From the NCBI RefSeq assembly GCF_000427405.1, contig NZ_KE386491.1, positions 355,001 through 419,000 on the forward strand: a stretch of 64,000 nt of DNA. The letters are read 5' to 3'. Numbering within the stretch: the stretch's first letter is position 1; the number at the start of each line of letters is the position of its first letter. This document shows, in pieces, positions 45,243 to 54,661 of this stretch. A program made the translations under genes and the position numbers. The DNA is from Flectobacillus major DSM 103. GTDB taxonomy: Bacteria; Bacteroidota; Bacteroidia; Cytophagales; Spirosomataceae. Under the pieces are notes generated by a model, which did not search any database, was not told the origin of the DNA, and saw nothing but the letters and a program-made list of their open reading frames with translations.

Positions 45243-46757
45243 CTAGCGGTTAGTTTTCATTAGGTATTCCTCAAAAATAGAATGCTTTTTCAAAGTATAT
45301 TGCTCGCTGGCATTGGGTTCGTACTGAGTATCCAAAAAGTCCATAATATTAGTACTATTTGGCATAAACGGCGACTCGATTGTGGTGGTGGGTTGGCTTG
45401 GTAAAATACCCTGATAAATTCTGTACACCGAAGGAATTGAGCAATAGAGAAAGAAACTCAGCCACAGTATATATTTTTTACTTTTATTATTTTCTCCTCG
45501 GAGCTTGTCGAGCTGTGTAACAATTGCTACCCCAAGAGCAAAACTAGCAGGAATAGCCCCTCTAAACAACAAATCATTACAAATGCCCATTCGGTACAAA
45601 GCCAACAGGGCTATAGATACCAACGAAATAATAAGAAATGGATTTTGGGCTTTCAATTGGGGTTTGAGTAAACCATACCAAATCAGGAGATTACTCATAA
45701 TAAATATCAAATAGCCTCGTAGCCAATAAGGGCTGCTATTCCAAATAAATTGATTTACATTCGTTGTATTGTTGATGGTATTGTTGGCTGTAAGGTACAA
45801 GGCCACAGGAATAAAAGGAATACCAATGAGTACATATTTCCAGAAATCCTGAAAAAGTTTAACTTGTTGGCGAGTGGCCCACAGCTTGGCTAACATGATA
45901 GGCACTAGGCCAATACTAATCAAAGGACTCCATAAAACGGTACTCATGAAAATCAAAGCATCAGCTTTGTAGCTTTTCTGCTCTGACGGTTGCATCAAAA
46001 ATAATGTGGTAATTCCTGCTGGAATCAGATGTTGAGGAACCCACTGAAAAGACGTAATCATCGGCGACCAGAAGTTGATATTAAAGCCGTTGAGATGCAC
46101 ATTAACATATTTGATACACGTTTCAAAAAAAGGAATATCCAACAAATCTATAGGCAATAGCACCATATTGGCATTATTGAATAATAAAAAAAGAACAACT
46201 ATGAGCAGAGAGTTTTTGAGGCTTAAAAGCCAAAGAAGAATTAAAAAAACGCCTATCCACGACCAAATAAGAATCAGGTATTTACAATAAGCTAATCCCA
46301 TTACTTTGCCTAATACCGCTGTGGTAAGGTAATAGCCCCAATAATAACAACAATAAGCCTTTACGTTTTCGTAGTAAACAGGCCATTTGTGAGTCACTAA
46401 ATCGTAAATTTTAAAGTTATTCGCTCCCCAGTCAATTACTTGAGACCTGTATTCGCCTATACCAAAGCAAAGACATAACCCTAAGGCTATGAGGGCAAGT
46501 ATTATAAGAGTTTTTGGATTAACCTTGGCAGATTGCTGTGTTGGAATAGCTATCTGTATTTCTTCACGAATAGATTCCCCCCAAAATACATATAGTAAAA
46601 TAATACCAAAAAATAACCCAAGAGTAGGCTTGAGCCACGTTGCCAAAAAAATAAAGTTGGGAATAAGCAAATAGGTCAAAGAGGCAATTCGGAGGGCTGT
46701 AGTATGGCTCTGAATTGCTAACATCAACTGTTTTTTGATATGTATGGTTAACGTCAT
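45243..46757 (-). CDS. Polytopic membrane protein of a surface-sugar operon
   Basis: A 504-residue protein with about ten or eleven hydrophobic segments across its length and no recognised motif. The layout resembles membrane glycosyltransferases or polymerases of the C type. It is the last gene of the fdtA-like operon, 40 bp after the methyltransferase, which suggests a role in glycan assembly or flipping (inference). It could also be a lipid-linked sugar acceptor enzyme. Confidence 0.72.
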   Translation of the reverse strand: MTLTIHIKKQLMLAIQSHTTALRIASLTYLLIPNFIFLATWLKPTLGLFFGIILLYVFWGESIREEIQIAIPTQQSAKVNPKTLIILALIALGLCLCFGIGEYRSQVIDWGANNFKIYDLVTHKWPVYYENVKAYCCYYWGYYLTTAVLGKVMGLAYCKYLILIWSWIGVFLILLWLLSLKNSLLIVVLFLLFNNANMVLLPIDLLDIPFFETCIKYVNVHLNGFNINFWSPMITSFQWVPQHLIPAGITTLFLMQPSEQKSYKADALIFMSTVLWSPLISIGLVPIMLAKLWATRQQVKLFQDFWKYVLIGIPFIPVALYLTANNTINNTTNVNQFIWNSSPYWLRGYLIFIMSNLLIWYGLLKPQLKAQNPFLIISLVSIALLALYRMGICNDLLFRGAIPASFALGVAIVTQLDKLRGENNKSKKYILWLSFFLYCSIPSVYRIYQGILPSQPTTTIESPFMPNSTNIMDFLDTQYEPNASEQYTLKKHSIFEEYLMKTNR

Positions 46758-46797
46758 GTTTTAATAAGGGCTTCAACGAACTAACCCAATCTATGCT

Positions 46798-47565
46798 TTA
46801 GGTGGTTTTGGAGAGAGTAAGAAATAACGAGCTGCCAAAAAAACCTTTTTTGAGCAGTTGCTCCTCTAATTTGACAAGTTGATAAAAAAAGTTATTGAGC
46901 CAATTGGCTGGCAAACTTACATCCGACACAATTTTTGTGGGGTCTATCAAGCCTAGTTTGAGTTGAATTTGCTGAGAAAAACGTACTGCCAAAATCAACG
47001 GTGACAACAACACACTCCAATATGAAGCCGACCGAATGGCTAAGCTTTGGGGTAAATATTGACTAAAACTACTAACCGTAAAGCGGTGTTTGCCTCCTAC
47101 AGCAATATCGTGAGTACCATAAAAGGCATCGAACGCATTGTTGTTAGAAACAAAAACACCTTGAGGCTTCAAGAGTTTGCCTATTTCAATTAATGTTTGT
47201 CTAATTTGCTGTTTTTCAAGGCAATACAACACATCGTTGCATACTATTACATCAAACTGCTCGTCAGTGAATACGCTCGACACTTGGTCGGCACTTACTT
47301 TCTGAACGGATAATTGCCTTTTTTGACAAAAGAAAATAGATGAATCTGAGTAGTCTACACCTTGTATATGGGTGTATCCATTTTTTTGGAGGAACAATAG
47401 CAATCCACCTGTACCACAACCAATATCTAAAATTTTGATAGTTTTGTTTTGCCCGTGGTGGTGGTGAATAGCTCCAAGTACTTTTTCATGCAGGATTTTG
47501 TACCACCAAAGCCTTTCCTCGACTTCAAACATCATTTTATATTCTTCGTGACTACTATTGAGCAT
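46798..47565 (-). CDS. Class I SAM-dependent methyltransferase
   Basis: A 255-residue methyltransferase. SAM-binding motif I is ILDIGCGTGGLLLFL near 45-59; the acidic loop QGVDYS and FDVIVCNDVLYCLE near 104-117 follow. Its first 11 bp overlap the end of the GT2 gene, so the two are translationally coupled. In this setting it probably methylates a sugar or a glycolipid. Confidence 0.88.
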   Translation of the reverse strand: MLNSSHEEYKMMFEVEERLWWYKILHEKVLGAIHHHHGQNKTIKILDIGCGTGGLLLFLQKNGYTHIQGVDYSDSSIFFCQKRQLSVQKVSADQVSSVFTDEQFDVIVCNDVLYCLEKQQIRQTLIEIGKLLKPQGVFVSNNNAFDAFYGTHDIAVGGKHRFTVSSFSQYLPQSLAIRSASYWSVLLSPLILAVRFSQQIQLKLGLIDPTKIVSDVSLPANWLNNFFYQLVKLEEQLLKKGFFGSSLFLTLSKTT

Positions 47566-48460
47566 GATTCGTATGTTTTGATTTTATGACAAATTGAGGC
47601 AAATTACTTTGTGTTAAATAGCCTTTGGCTACATATTCTCCAATAATACCAAGTCCAATAATCTGTAATCCTCCTAGAGAAGCAATGAGTAAGAAGATAG
47701 GCGAAAGACAAAATATGCCTAATAAGGTAAATATACCGCCTAAAAAGCTCAGAAACGAAAGTATAATACCCAGCAAAAGAATTACCCTAACTGGAAGCAA
47801 TGAATACCCAAAAAGGATAGACATAAACAGGGCTATGAGTTTTTTTGGGGTATAGCTCGACGTACCTTCGGCACGGTGGAGGTGTGTTACCAATACTTTC
47901 CCAACGTTTTTGGTGACCCTAAAAATAAGAGCATCAATGTATGGATAAGGCCCTTGATAATGACAAATTTCGTGAACAACCTCTTTTCTGATGAGTTTGA
48001 AACTCGATAAGTACAAATCTGCAGGTTTGTCGAATAGTTGAGTTGTCATTTTATTGACAATCCAGCTACCGAAATTTCTGAAAAAATGGTGTTTTTTGTC
48101 TTCGTAAAAACTATAAACTACATCAAGGTTTTCGGTTTGAGCTTTATCAAGTAATTTCAAAATTTCGCTTGGAGGATTTTGAAAATCATCGTCGATAATA
48201 ACAGAATACAAACCCTTGGTATGATTCAAACCACATATTACGGCATTGAATTCACCAAAGTTACGTCTTAGCGATATAAAGGTAATATTAGAGTATTGTA
48301 AGGCCAATTGGTTACAAACCTCTTCCGAATTGTCGGGGCTTCCATCATTCACCAAAACGATTTCAAAAGAAATATGAGAAAGCGTTTCGGTTAAATGAGC
48401 TACCAGTGTTGCAATCGTTTTGGCACCTTTATACACGGGAATAACAACCGATAATAACAT
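47555..48460 (-). CDS. GT2-family glycosyltransferase with C-terminal membrane segments
   Basis: A 301-residue protein. The GT-A domain at about 1-220 has the nucleotide-sugar motif VVIPVYKGAKTI near 5-16, LVNDGSPDNS near 36-45 and the DXD-like VIIDDDFQNPP near 88-98. Two membrane segments lie near 225-285. It is of the polyprenyl-phosphate mannosyltransferase/GtrB type and probably loads a lipid carrier. It overlaps its neighbours by 1 and 11 bp. Confidence 0.9.
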   Translation of the reverse strand: MLLSVVIPVYKGAKTIATLVAHLTETLSHISFEIVLVNDGSPDNSEEVCNQLALQYSNITFISLRRNFGEFNAVICGLNHTKGLYSVIIDDDFQNPPSEILKLLDKAQTENLDVVYSFYEDKKHHFFRNFGSWIVNKMTTQLFDKPADLYLSSFKLIRKEVVHEICHYQGPYPYIDALIFRVTKNVGKVLVTHLHRAEGTSSYTPKKLIALFMSILFGYSLLPVRVILLLGIILSFLSFLGGIFTLLGIFCLSPIFLLIASLGGLQIIGLGIIGEYVAKGYLTQSNLPQFVIKSKHTNHAQ

Positions 48461-49548
48461 TAAAATTGATTGATTACGTCAATAATATATTCTATTTCTT
48501 GTACTGATAATGCCGTATTTAGGGGCAAACTTAACACTTCCTGATGAATCTGCTCGGTAATAGGCAAATGAAGGGTATTCCAATGTTCAAATGCTTTTTG
48601 TTGGTGCGGAGCCACAGGGTAATGAATGTCTGTGCCAACACCTTTTTCGGCTAAGTAGGCTTTTAGTTGGTCACGTTGAGCACAACGAACCACAAATAAA
48701 TGCCAAGCATCATCCTCGATGGTTTGGTGTGGAGGCAACACTATGGCCGAATGCTTAATATTTGATAAATACAATTTGGCCAAATATCTTCTGTAGGCGT
48801 TCTCTTCGTCTAACTTTTCAAGTTTGAGATTGAGAAACGCCGCCTGGATTTCGTCGAGTCTACTATTAATTCCTTGTTGGTCAAAGATATACTTTTGACT
48901 AGACCCGTAGTTTCTTAATCCTCTAATTTTAGCAGCAATTTCGTCGTTGTTGGTAGTAATAGCACCGCCATCGCCCAAAGCCCCTAGGTTTTTGGAAGGA
49001 TAGAAGCTAAAACCAGCGGCATCCGACAAACTACCCGCTTTTTTATTTAGATAGCTTGCTCCATGAGCCTGAGCGGCATCCTCAAATATTTTCAGGCCAT
49101 GTTTGTCGGCAATAGCCCTAATAGGCTGTATGTCGCAACATTTTCCGTATAGATGAGTTAATAAAATAGCCTTAGTATTGGGCGTAATATGTTGCTCTAT
49201 TGCTTTGGGATTGATAAGGTATGTATCTAAAAGCGGTTCAACAAGTACTGGACGAAGGCCTACATTGGTAATAGCCAAAATGGTGGCAATGTAGGTATTG
49301 GCAGGAACTAATATTTCAGCGTGTGGAGGAAAATTATATGCTTTTAAAATCAGGATAAGGGCATCGAGTCCATTTGCTACACCAATACAGTGCTTGACAC
49401 CACAATAGGCTGCAAATTTTTTTTCAAATAATATAACATCCTCACCTAGTACATACCAACCTGATTCAATTTTTTGGGAAAATACTTCGACAAACTGTTT
49501 TTGATAAATGCTATTGGTGGCCTTGAGGTCCAAAAAAGGTATTTTCAT
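48460..49548 (-). CDS. fdtB: Sugar aminotransferase (DegT/DnrJ type), probable FdtB or QdtB
   Basis: A 362-residue PLP enzyme. It begins [10 protein letters not shown]. The PLP lysine is in [17 protein letters not shown] near 181-197, and the [11 protein letters not shown] loop near 211-221 is typical. With an FdtA-like isomerase just upstream (4-bp overlap), it probably makes dTDP-3-amino-3,6-dideoxy-hexose (Fuc3N or Qui3N). Which sugar is made cannot be read from the sequence. Confidence 0.88.
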   Translation of the reverse strand: MKIPFLDLKATNSIYQKQFVEVFSQKIESGWYVLGEDVILFEKKFAAYCGVKHCIGVANGLDALILILKAYNFPPHAEILVPANTYIATILAITNVGLRPVLVEPLLDTYLINPKAIEQHITPNTKAILLTHLYGKCCDIQPIRAIADKHGLKIFEDAAQAHGASYLNKKAGSLSDAAGFSFYPSKNLGALGDGGAITTNNDEIAAKIRGLRNYGSSQKYIFDQQGINSRLDEIQAAFLNLKLEKLDEENAYRRYLAKLYLSNIKHSAIVLPPHQTIEDDAWHLFVVRCAQRDQLKAYLAEKGVGTDIHYPVAPHQQKAFEHWNTLHLPITEQIHQEVLSLPLNTALSVQEIEYIIDVINQF

Positions 49549-49925
49549 ACAGAAGTAGATTGTTCATAAGGTTCATAGATATAGTCATCTTTGTCATAAA
49601 ATTCGTTAGCCAAAACTAGTAAAATTGAATCACTTGAGAATTGATCCATGATATGCCAATCTTCAGGAGCTAAAACCAAACATTTCTGAGGAGAATCCAA
49701 TAGGAAATTTTCCTGTTTTTGTCCGTTATCACTTAGTACTCTACAGCTACCTGATATACATACTAGAGCTTGCCAAGTTTTTTTATGCCGATGTCCACCT
49801 CTTATCGCATTTTCTTTTCCTTGAATATAGAAAACTCTTTTTATGGTTCCTGGTAGAACTTTTTCAAATACAGTTAAATCCCCTGCATCTGAGCTAAATG
49901 TATCTAATTGTAGCAATTGACTCAT
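49545..49925 (-). CDS. fdtA: dTDP-4-oxo-6-deoxyglucose 3,4-ketoisomerase (FdtA/QdtA cupin)
   Basis: A 126-residue WxcM-like cupin. [11 protein letters not shown] near 43-53 holds the conserved His pair of the active site, and [15 protein letters not shown] near 88-102 is typical. It converts dTDP-4-oxo-6-deoxyglucose to the 3-oxo isomer. The aminotransferase gene overlaps its 3' end by 4 bp. First gene of the operon. Confidence 0.92.
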   Translation of the reverse strand: MSQLLQLDTFSSDAGDLTVFEKVLPGTIKRVFYIQGKENAIRGGHRHKKTWQALVCISGSCRVLSDNGQKQENFLLDSPQKCLVLAPEDWHIMDQFSSDSILLVLANEFYDKDDYIYEPYEQSTSV

Positions 49926-50247
49926 AAGTTATTGAGATAAATTTCAAATGGGCTATTATTATAAAATAAAATATTTGTATGTTGGTTATTTTCTGACAGG
50001 GGGTATTCTACCTAATTTAAACGTAATATAATATTTATGGGATTTTTTTTTACAATACCAAGTATATTGGCAAGAATTGTAAAAACGATGATTTTCAAGG
50101 AAAGAATTATGGAAATAATATGTAACCTAGATTCAAAAATAAAGGAATATTACAAAGAAAACAATTGCTTTTGGGGACTATTTATTAAGTGGATGCCCTA
50201 AATAGATAAAATACAACTGTATGTTTGAGTGGCAAAGTGATAAGTAC

Positions 50248-50279
50248 TTTGTGAAAAACTTATAAATGTTGTACTTTTG
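50248..50279 (+). promoter_or_regulatory. Promoter pointing away from fdtA with no gene ahead
   Basis: TTTG (50248-50251), 20 nt, TACTTTTG (50272-50279), an excellent match to the Bacteroidota pattern, pointing right toward the 3' end of secA. Confidence 0.6.
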
Positions 50280-50283
50280 TGAA

Positions 50284-50392
50284 GTAGCTAAAAATAGAAA
50301 TCCGATTACGTTGAAGCCAACCAAAGGCGGATATGACTTTAATATAAAAATGGTTAATTCACAAAAAAACGCCCGTTTTACGGGCGTTTTTT
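50284..50392 (+). ncRNA. Candidate small RNA ending at the secA terminator
   Basis: About 105 nt between the promoter at 50248-50279 and the terminator at 50364-50392. No open frame is visible. Local pairing is possible, for example ATCCG with CGGAT (50300-50334 region) and GTTG-AAGC-CAAC inside it. The rest of the 470-bp gap (49926-50247) has no visible gene. Confidence 0.45.
50364..50392. terminator. Bidirectional terminator of secA and the candidate sRNA
   Basis: AAAAAACGCCCGT (50364-50376), loop TTT, ACGGGCGTTTTTT (50380-50392). It has an A6 and a T6 tract, so it can serve both strands. Confidence 0.92.
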
Positions 50393-50398
50393 GTTTTA

Positions 50399-53300
50399 TT
50401 ATGCAATAACCACTGCAATTCCTTTTTCAACGTCTTGCTCTACGGTTTTGTATTTGACATTTTCTTTAATGCTTCCGTCTTTGTATTGTACCGTAACTCT
50501 TTGGTTGCGGTCGGCTATTTTGATTGCCTGACGTGGAGCTACTTTTTCAACGTTTTGACCAGCACTTGGGTCGATATAGTCGTTTTCGCCACCTAAGCCC
50601 CCTGCCAAACCGCCAACCAGTGAAGAAATAGCTTCTTCTTTCTGTAATTGTAATTTAGGTTGTGGAGCTGCTTTTACTTGTGGGGCAGGTTGCTCGGCTT
50701 GTTGAGCTTCGGGCATATCTGCTTTCATCAAGAAACTAACAGTATCGGTATTGATTCTGCTTAGGAAACGTTCAAATAATTTAACAGCTTCAAATTTGTA
50801 AATCAATAGTGGGTCTTTTTGTTCAAAAACAGCATTTTGTACTGATTGCTTCAAATCGTCCATGTCACGGAGGTGTTCTTTCCATTCTTGGTCGATAAGG
50901 CTAAGAGCAATGAATTTCTCCATTTCAGCAATTACCTTTTTGCCTTTTGTTTCAATTGTTTCTCTGGCATCGGCAAACAAGCCCGTTACTAAAGTACCAT
51001 TGGTAATAGGTACTTGAATACCTGAATAGCCTTGCGAAATGGCTTCTTGTGCAAATAAAACTACTTTTTCGGCAAGTTGTTTATTCTTTTCGTGGTAATG
51101 CTTCTCGGCAACATCGTACAAGCGAGTTGTGCGTTGTTGTGTATTAAGCTTGGTGAATTCTTCACGTTGGAAAGGTGGCTCGATACCCAAAATATCAATA
51201 CAACGCAGTTCTACCTCTTCAAAAGAAATATTGTTCTGGATAATTTCCGAGCAAACATCATACATATTGTTGGCAATATCCAATGCTAACCGCTCGCCAA
51301 ACAAAGCATTTTGGCGACGTTTGTAAATGGCATTACGTTGGTAGTTCATAACGTCGTCATATTCCAACAAACGCTTTCTGATACCAAAGTTATTTTCTTC
51401 TACTTTTTTCTGAGCTCTTTCTACCGACGACGTAATCATAGAGTGTTGGATTACTTCTCCTTCTTCCATACCCATACGGTCCATTACTTTGGCAATACGG
51501 TCAGAACCAAATTTACGCATAAGGTCGTCGTCGAGCGACAAGAAGAATTGAGATGAACCAACATCCCCCTGACGACCTGCACGACCACGCAACTGGCGGT
51601 CGACACGGCGAGATTCGTGACGCTCTGTACCTACAATGGCCAAACCACCCGCTTTTTTAGCTTCTGGCGATAGCTTAATATCTGTACCACGACCGGCCAT
51701 GTTGGTAGCAATGGTTACTTTGCCCGATTGACCTGCTTCTGCAACGATTTCGGCTTCACGAGCGTGCTGCTTGGCGTTCAATACATTGTGGCTAATTTTG
51801 CGAATAGCCAACATTCTACTCAATAACTCAGAGTTTTCGACCGAAGTTGTACCTACAAGTACTGGACGACCAGCATCTACAAGCTCCTGAATTTCTTGAG
51901 CTACAGCATTATATTTCTCACGAACTGTTTTGTAAACTTTATCTTCGTGGTCGAGGCGAGAGATTTTTCTATTGGTTGGTATCGTTACTACGTCCAATTT
52001 ATAGATTGTCCAGAATTCGCCTGCTTCAGTTTCGGCTGTACCCGTCATACCGCAAAGCTTGTGGTACATACGGAAATAGTTTTGAAGCGTAATTGTAGCG
52101 TAAGTCTGAGTAGCATCTTCGATATTTACGTTTTCTTTGGCCTCGATAGCTTGGTGTAATCCGTCCGAATATCTACGGCCATCCATAATACGGCCAGTTT
52201 GTTCATCTACGATTTTCACTTTGCCTTCGTCGATAATATATTCGGTATCTTTCTCAAACAAAGTGTAAGCCTTCAACAATTGACTTACTGTATGAATACG
52301 CTGTGTTTTAGCAGAATAATCACGAATTAGAGCTTCTTTTTTTACTAGACGCTCATGTTCATTGATTGTTTCGTCTTTTTCAATAGCATTCAAATCTACA
52401 GAAAGGTCTGGAATTACGAAGAAGTTGGCATCATCAATCATCCGAGCCATAAAATCAAGTCCTTTTTCGGTCATTTCAACTTGATTATTTTTTTCTTCAA
52501 TCGTAAACATCAACGGAGCATCAGCCTCAGGCATCAATTTTTGGTTTTCAGCCAAATAGATACCCTCTGTTTCTTGCATGATTTGTTTTGTACCTGTTTC
52601 GCCCAAAAACTTAATTAATGGACGGCTTTTGGGAAGCCCTCTGTAAGCACGGAATAAAGCCAAACCACCCTCTTTTTTCTTGCCAGCGGCAATAAGTTTT
52701 TTGGCTTCTACCAATTGGTCTTGTACAATTCTTTTTTGTTGCTCAACCAAACGGGCTACCAAAGGATTAAAGATTTCAAAGTCTTGTTCGTCACCACGAG
52801 CCATTGGGCCACTGATGATTAATGGCGTACGGGCATCATCAATTAACACGGAGTCAACCTCATCGACCATAGCGAAGTGGTGCTTACGTTGAACTTGTTC
52901 TTCGGGGCTACGAGCCATGTTGTCACGGAGGTAGTCAAAGCCAAATTCGTTGTTAGTACCATAAGTAATGTCGGCCAAATACGCTTGTCGTCTTTCGTCG
53001 GTATTAGGTTCGTGCTTGTCGATACAGTCAACGGTCAATCCATGAAATTCAAATAAAGGAGCGTTCCATTCCGAGTCACGTTTGGCAAGGTAGTCGTTGA
53101 CCGTAACCAAATGAACACCTTTGCCTGCCAAAGCATTCAAGAAAGAAGGCAGGGTCGAAACCAACGTTTTACCTTCCCCCGTTGCCATTTCGGCAATTTT
53201 ACCTTGGTGTAAAACAATACCCCCAATCAACTGTACATCGTAGTGAATCATGTTCCACTCGATTTCGTTGCCAGCGGCCGTCCATTTGTTATGCCAGATA

Positions 53301-53770
53301 GCGGTATCGCCTACAATTTCAACGTTTTTCTTTTTCGCAGCAATAAATTTGTCGTGAACAGTGGCCGTAACCTCTAGTTTTTTGTTTTCGGTGTACCTTC
53401 GGGCAGTTTCTTTTACAATAGCAAAAGCTTGTGGAAGGATGTCCATCAAAACAACCTCTAATTCTTTATTACGTTCTAATTCTAGTTTGTCAACTTCATT
53501 GAAGATACCTTCTTTGGCATCTACAGACATTTCGGGGTTGGCTTCTATTTCCATTTTAAGGTCAGAAATATCTGCATCAAACTTGGCCAAACGTTCTTGA
53601 ATAAGGGCTTTTAAATCAGCCGTTTTTTGACGTAATTGATCGTCTGTTAAGCTTGAAAGCTTGGCATATTCTACCTTAACATTTTCTACGATAGGTAATA
53701 GTTCCTTAATATCACGTTCTGACTTTGTGCCAAAAAACTTGGTGACTGCTTTGGTTAAGTAATTTATCAT
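50399..53770 (-). CDS. secA: Preprotein translocase ATPase SecA
   Basis: A 1123-residue SecA, the motor for Sec export. Walker A MATGEGKT near 196-203, DEVDSVLIDDARTPLIISGP near 302-321, then the second nucleotide-binding half with TNMAGRGTDIKL. The length exceeds E. coli SecA (901), with inserts typical of Bacteroidota. The C-terminal SEC-C zinc motif (CxCxS...CH) is missing; instead the tail is a Gln/Pro/Ala linker and a short basic end. Confidence 0.98.
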   Translation of the reverse strand: MINYLTKAVTKFFGTKSERDIKELLPIVENVKVEYAKLSSLTDDQLRQKTADLKALIQERLAKFDADISDLKMEIEANPEMSVDAKEGIFNEVDKLELERNKELEVVLMDILPQAFAIVKETARRYTENKKLEVTATVHDKFIAAKKKNVEIVGDTAIWHNKWTAAGNEIEWNMIHYDVQLIGGIVLHQGKIAEMATGEGKTLVSTLPSFLNALAGKGVHLVTVNDYLAKRDSEWNAPLFEFHGLTVDCIDKHEPNTDERRQAYLADITYGTNNEFGFDYLRDNMARSPEEQVQRKHHFAMVDEVDSVLIDDARTPLIISGPMARGDEQDFEIFNPLVARLVEQQKRIVQDQLVEAKKLIAAGKKKEGGLALFRAYRGLPKSRPLIKFLGETGTKQIMQETEGIYLAENQKLMPEADAPLMFTIEEKNNQVEMTEKGLDFMARMIDDANFFVIPDLSVDLNAIEKDETINEHERLVKKEALIRDYSAKTQRIHTVSQLLKAYTLFEKDTEYIIDEGKVKIVDEQTGRIMDGRRYSDGLHQAIEAKENVNIEDATQTYATITLQNYFRMYHKLCGMTGTAETEAGEFWTIYKLDVVTIPTNRKISRLDHEDKVYKTVREKYNAVAQEIQELVDAGRPVLVGTTSVENSELLSRMLAIRKISHNVLNAKQHAREAEIVAEAGQSGKVTIATNMAGRGTDIKLSPEAKKAGGLAIVGTERHESRRVDRQLRGRAGRQGDVGSSQFFLSLDDDLMRKFGSDRIAKVMDRMGMEEGEVIQHSMITSSVERAQKKVEENNFGIRKRLLEYDDVMNYQRNAIYKRRQNALFGERLALDIANNMYDVCSEIIQNNISFEEVELRCIDILGIEPPFQREEFTKLNTQQRTTRLYDVAEKHYHEKNKQLAEKVVLFAQEAISQGYSGIQVPITNGTLVTGLFADARETIETKGKKVIAEMEKFIALSLIDQEWKEHLRDMDDLKQSVQNAVFEQKDPLLIYKFEAVKLFERFLSRINTDTVSFLMKADMPEAQQAEQPAPQVKAAPQPKLQLQKEEAISSLVGGLAGGLGGENDYIDPSAGQNVEKVAPRQAIKIADRNQRVTVQYKDGSIKENVKYKTVEQDVEKGIAVVIA

Positions 53771-53931
53771 TTTGCTCTTTGTCGTTAATCTTTAGAGATT
53801 TGATTAATAAATAGGGTTCTTTTTTGATAAGAATAGCATTTAAACTCCCTATTCTACTACGTACAGAAAATTAAATACTTACAAATTTAGTTCATTAGAA
53901 CCTTTTAAAAACAATTTCGTTATAATTAATA

Positions 53932-53963
53932 TTGTAGCCAAAACAGAATTGGTCGTATCTTTG
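53932..53963 (+). promoter_or_regulatory. Promoter of the 162-residue membrane protein gene
   Basis: TTG (53932-53934), 21 nt, TATCTTTG (53956-53963), about 44 nt before the start codon at 54007. Confidence 0.7.
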
Positions 53964-54006
53964 AAGATTCCCAAAACACTTTTTTTTACATAAGTAACTG
54001 AATATC

Positions 54007-54495
54007 ATGGAACAAACACCCCCTCGTCGCCGTCCTCCTCGTCAAAAGCTAAAAATGCCCCTTTTTGGAAATTTGGGCGGTGGAGCAAGTAATTCTTCGT
54101 CAAGACCCGAGAAAAGCCCTTTGAGTGGTAAAATTACACCTATCGCTTTTTTAATTGCATTGGTGGCTTATGGGGTTGACTATGTGATGGATAAAAAAAA
54201 TACGCACCGTACTATTACGGGAGCTAGTGATGTAAAAGAGATGGTTTGGAACGGAAAAGTGACCAAGAAATGGGCCAACGTTATTTCGTCCGACAATATT
54301 CATTATTACATTGAAATGACAAAGATGATTAATGATACTACTTACGAGAAAAATACCGTAGATTTAGTAGGTGAAAAAACCGATTTTTGGGATAAAATAG
54401 GCCCCAATAATACCTTGGTCAAGAAAGAGGGAGATTTGAACGTAACTGTAAAAAGATTCTTTAAAAAAGATACTGTCCTAACTCTCAAATATTAA
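54007..54495 (+). CDS. Hypothetical membrane-anchored protein
   Basis: A 162-residue protein. A basic, Pro/Arg-rich N-terminus (PRRRPPRQK) leads to one membrane span near 44-59 (ITPIAFLIALVAYGVDYV), then a polar domain with beta-prone segments. The family is not recognised. It has its own promoter and terminator and is divergent from secA. Confidence 0.7.
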   Translation: MEQTPPRRRPPRQKLKMPLFGNLGGGASNSSSRPEKSPLSGKITPIAFLIALVAYGVDYVMDKKNTHRTITGASDVKEMVWNGKVTKKWANVISSDNIHYYIEMTKMINDTTYEKNTVDLVGEKTDFWDKIGPNNTLVKKEGDLNVTVKRFFKKDTVLTLKY

Positions 54496-54501
54496 TCTAA
54501 A

Positions 54502-54529
54502 CCCCACAAATAGTAGAATATTTGTGGGG
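54502..54529 (+). terminator. Terminator-like hairpin
   Basis: CCCCACAAATA (54502-54512), loop GTAGAA, TATTTGTGGGG (54519-54529), just past the stop at 54495. No T run follows. Confidence 0.65.
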
Positions 54530-54661
54530 AAGTATAGGTCTGATTATCAGTTGATAATACAGTAGGTAGTATAAATCTAGTGAATTTCTTGATTTTCTAG
54601 AGTCTAGTGGCATAAAATTTGTGTAGGTAATTACAAGACCTGAATAAAATATTATAACGCC

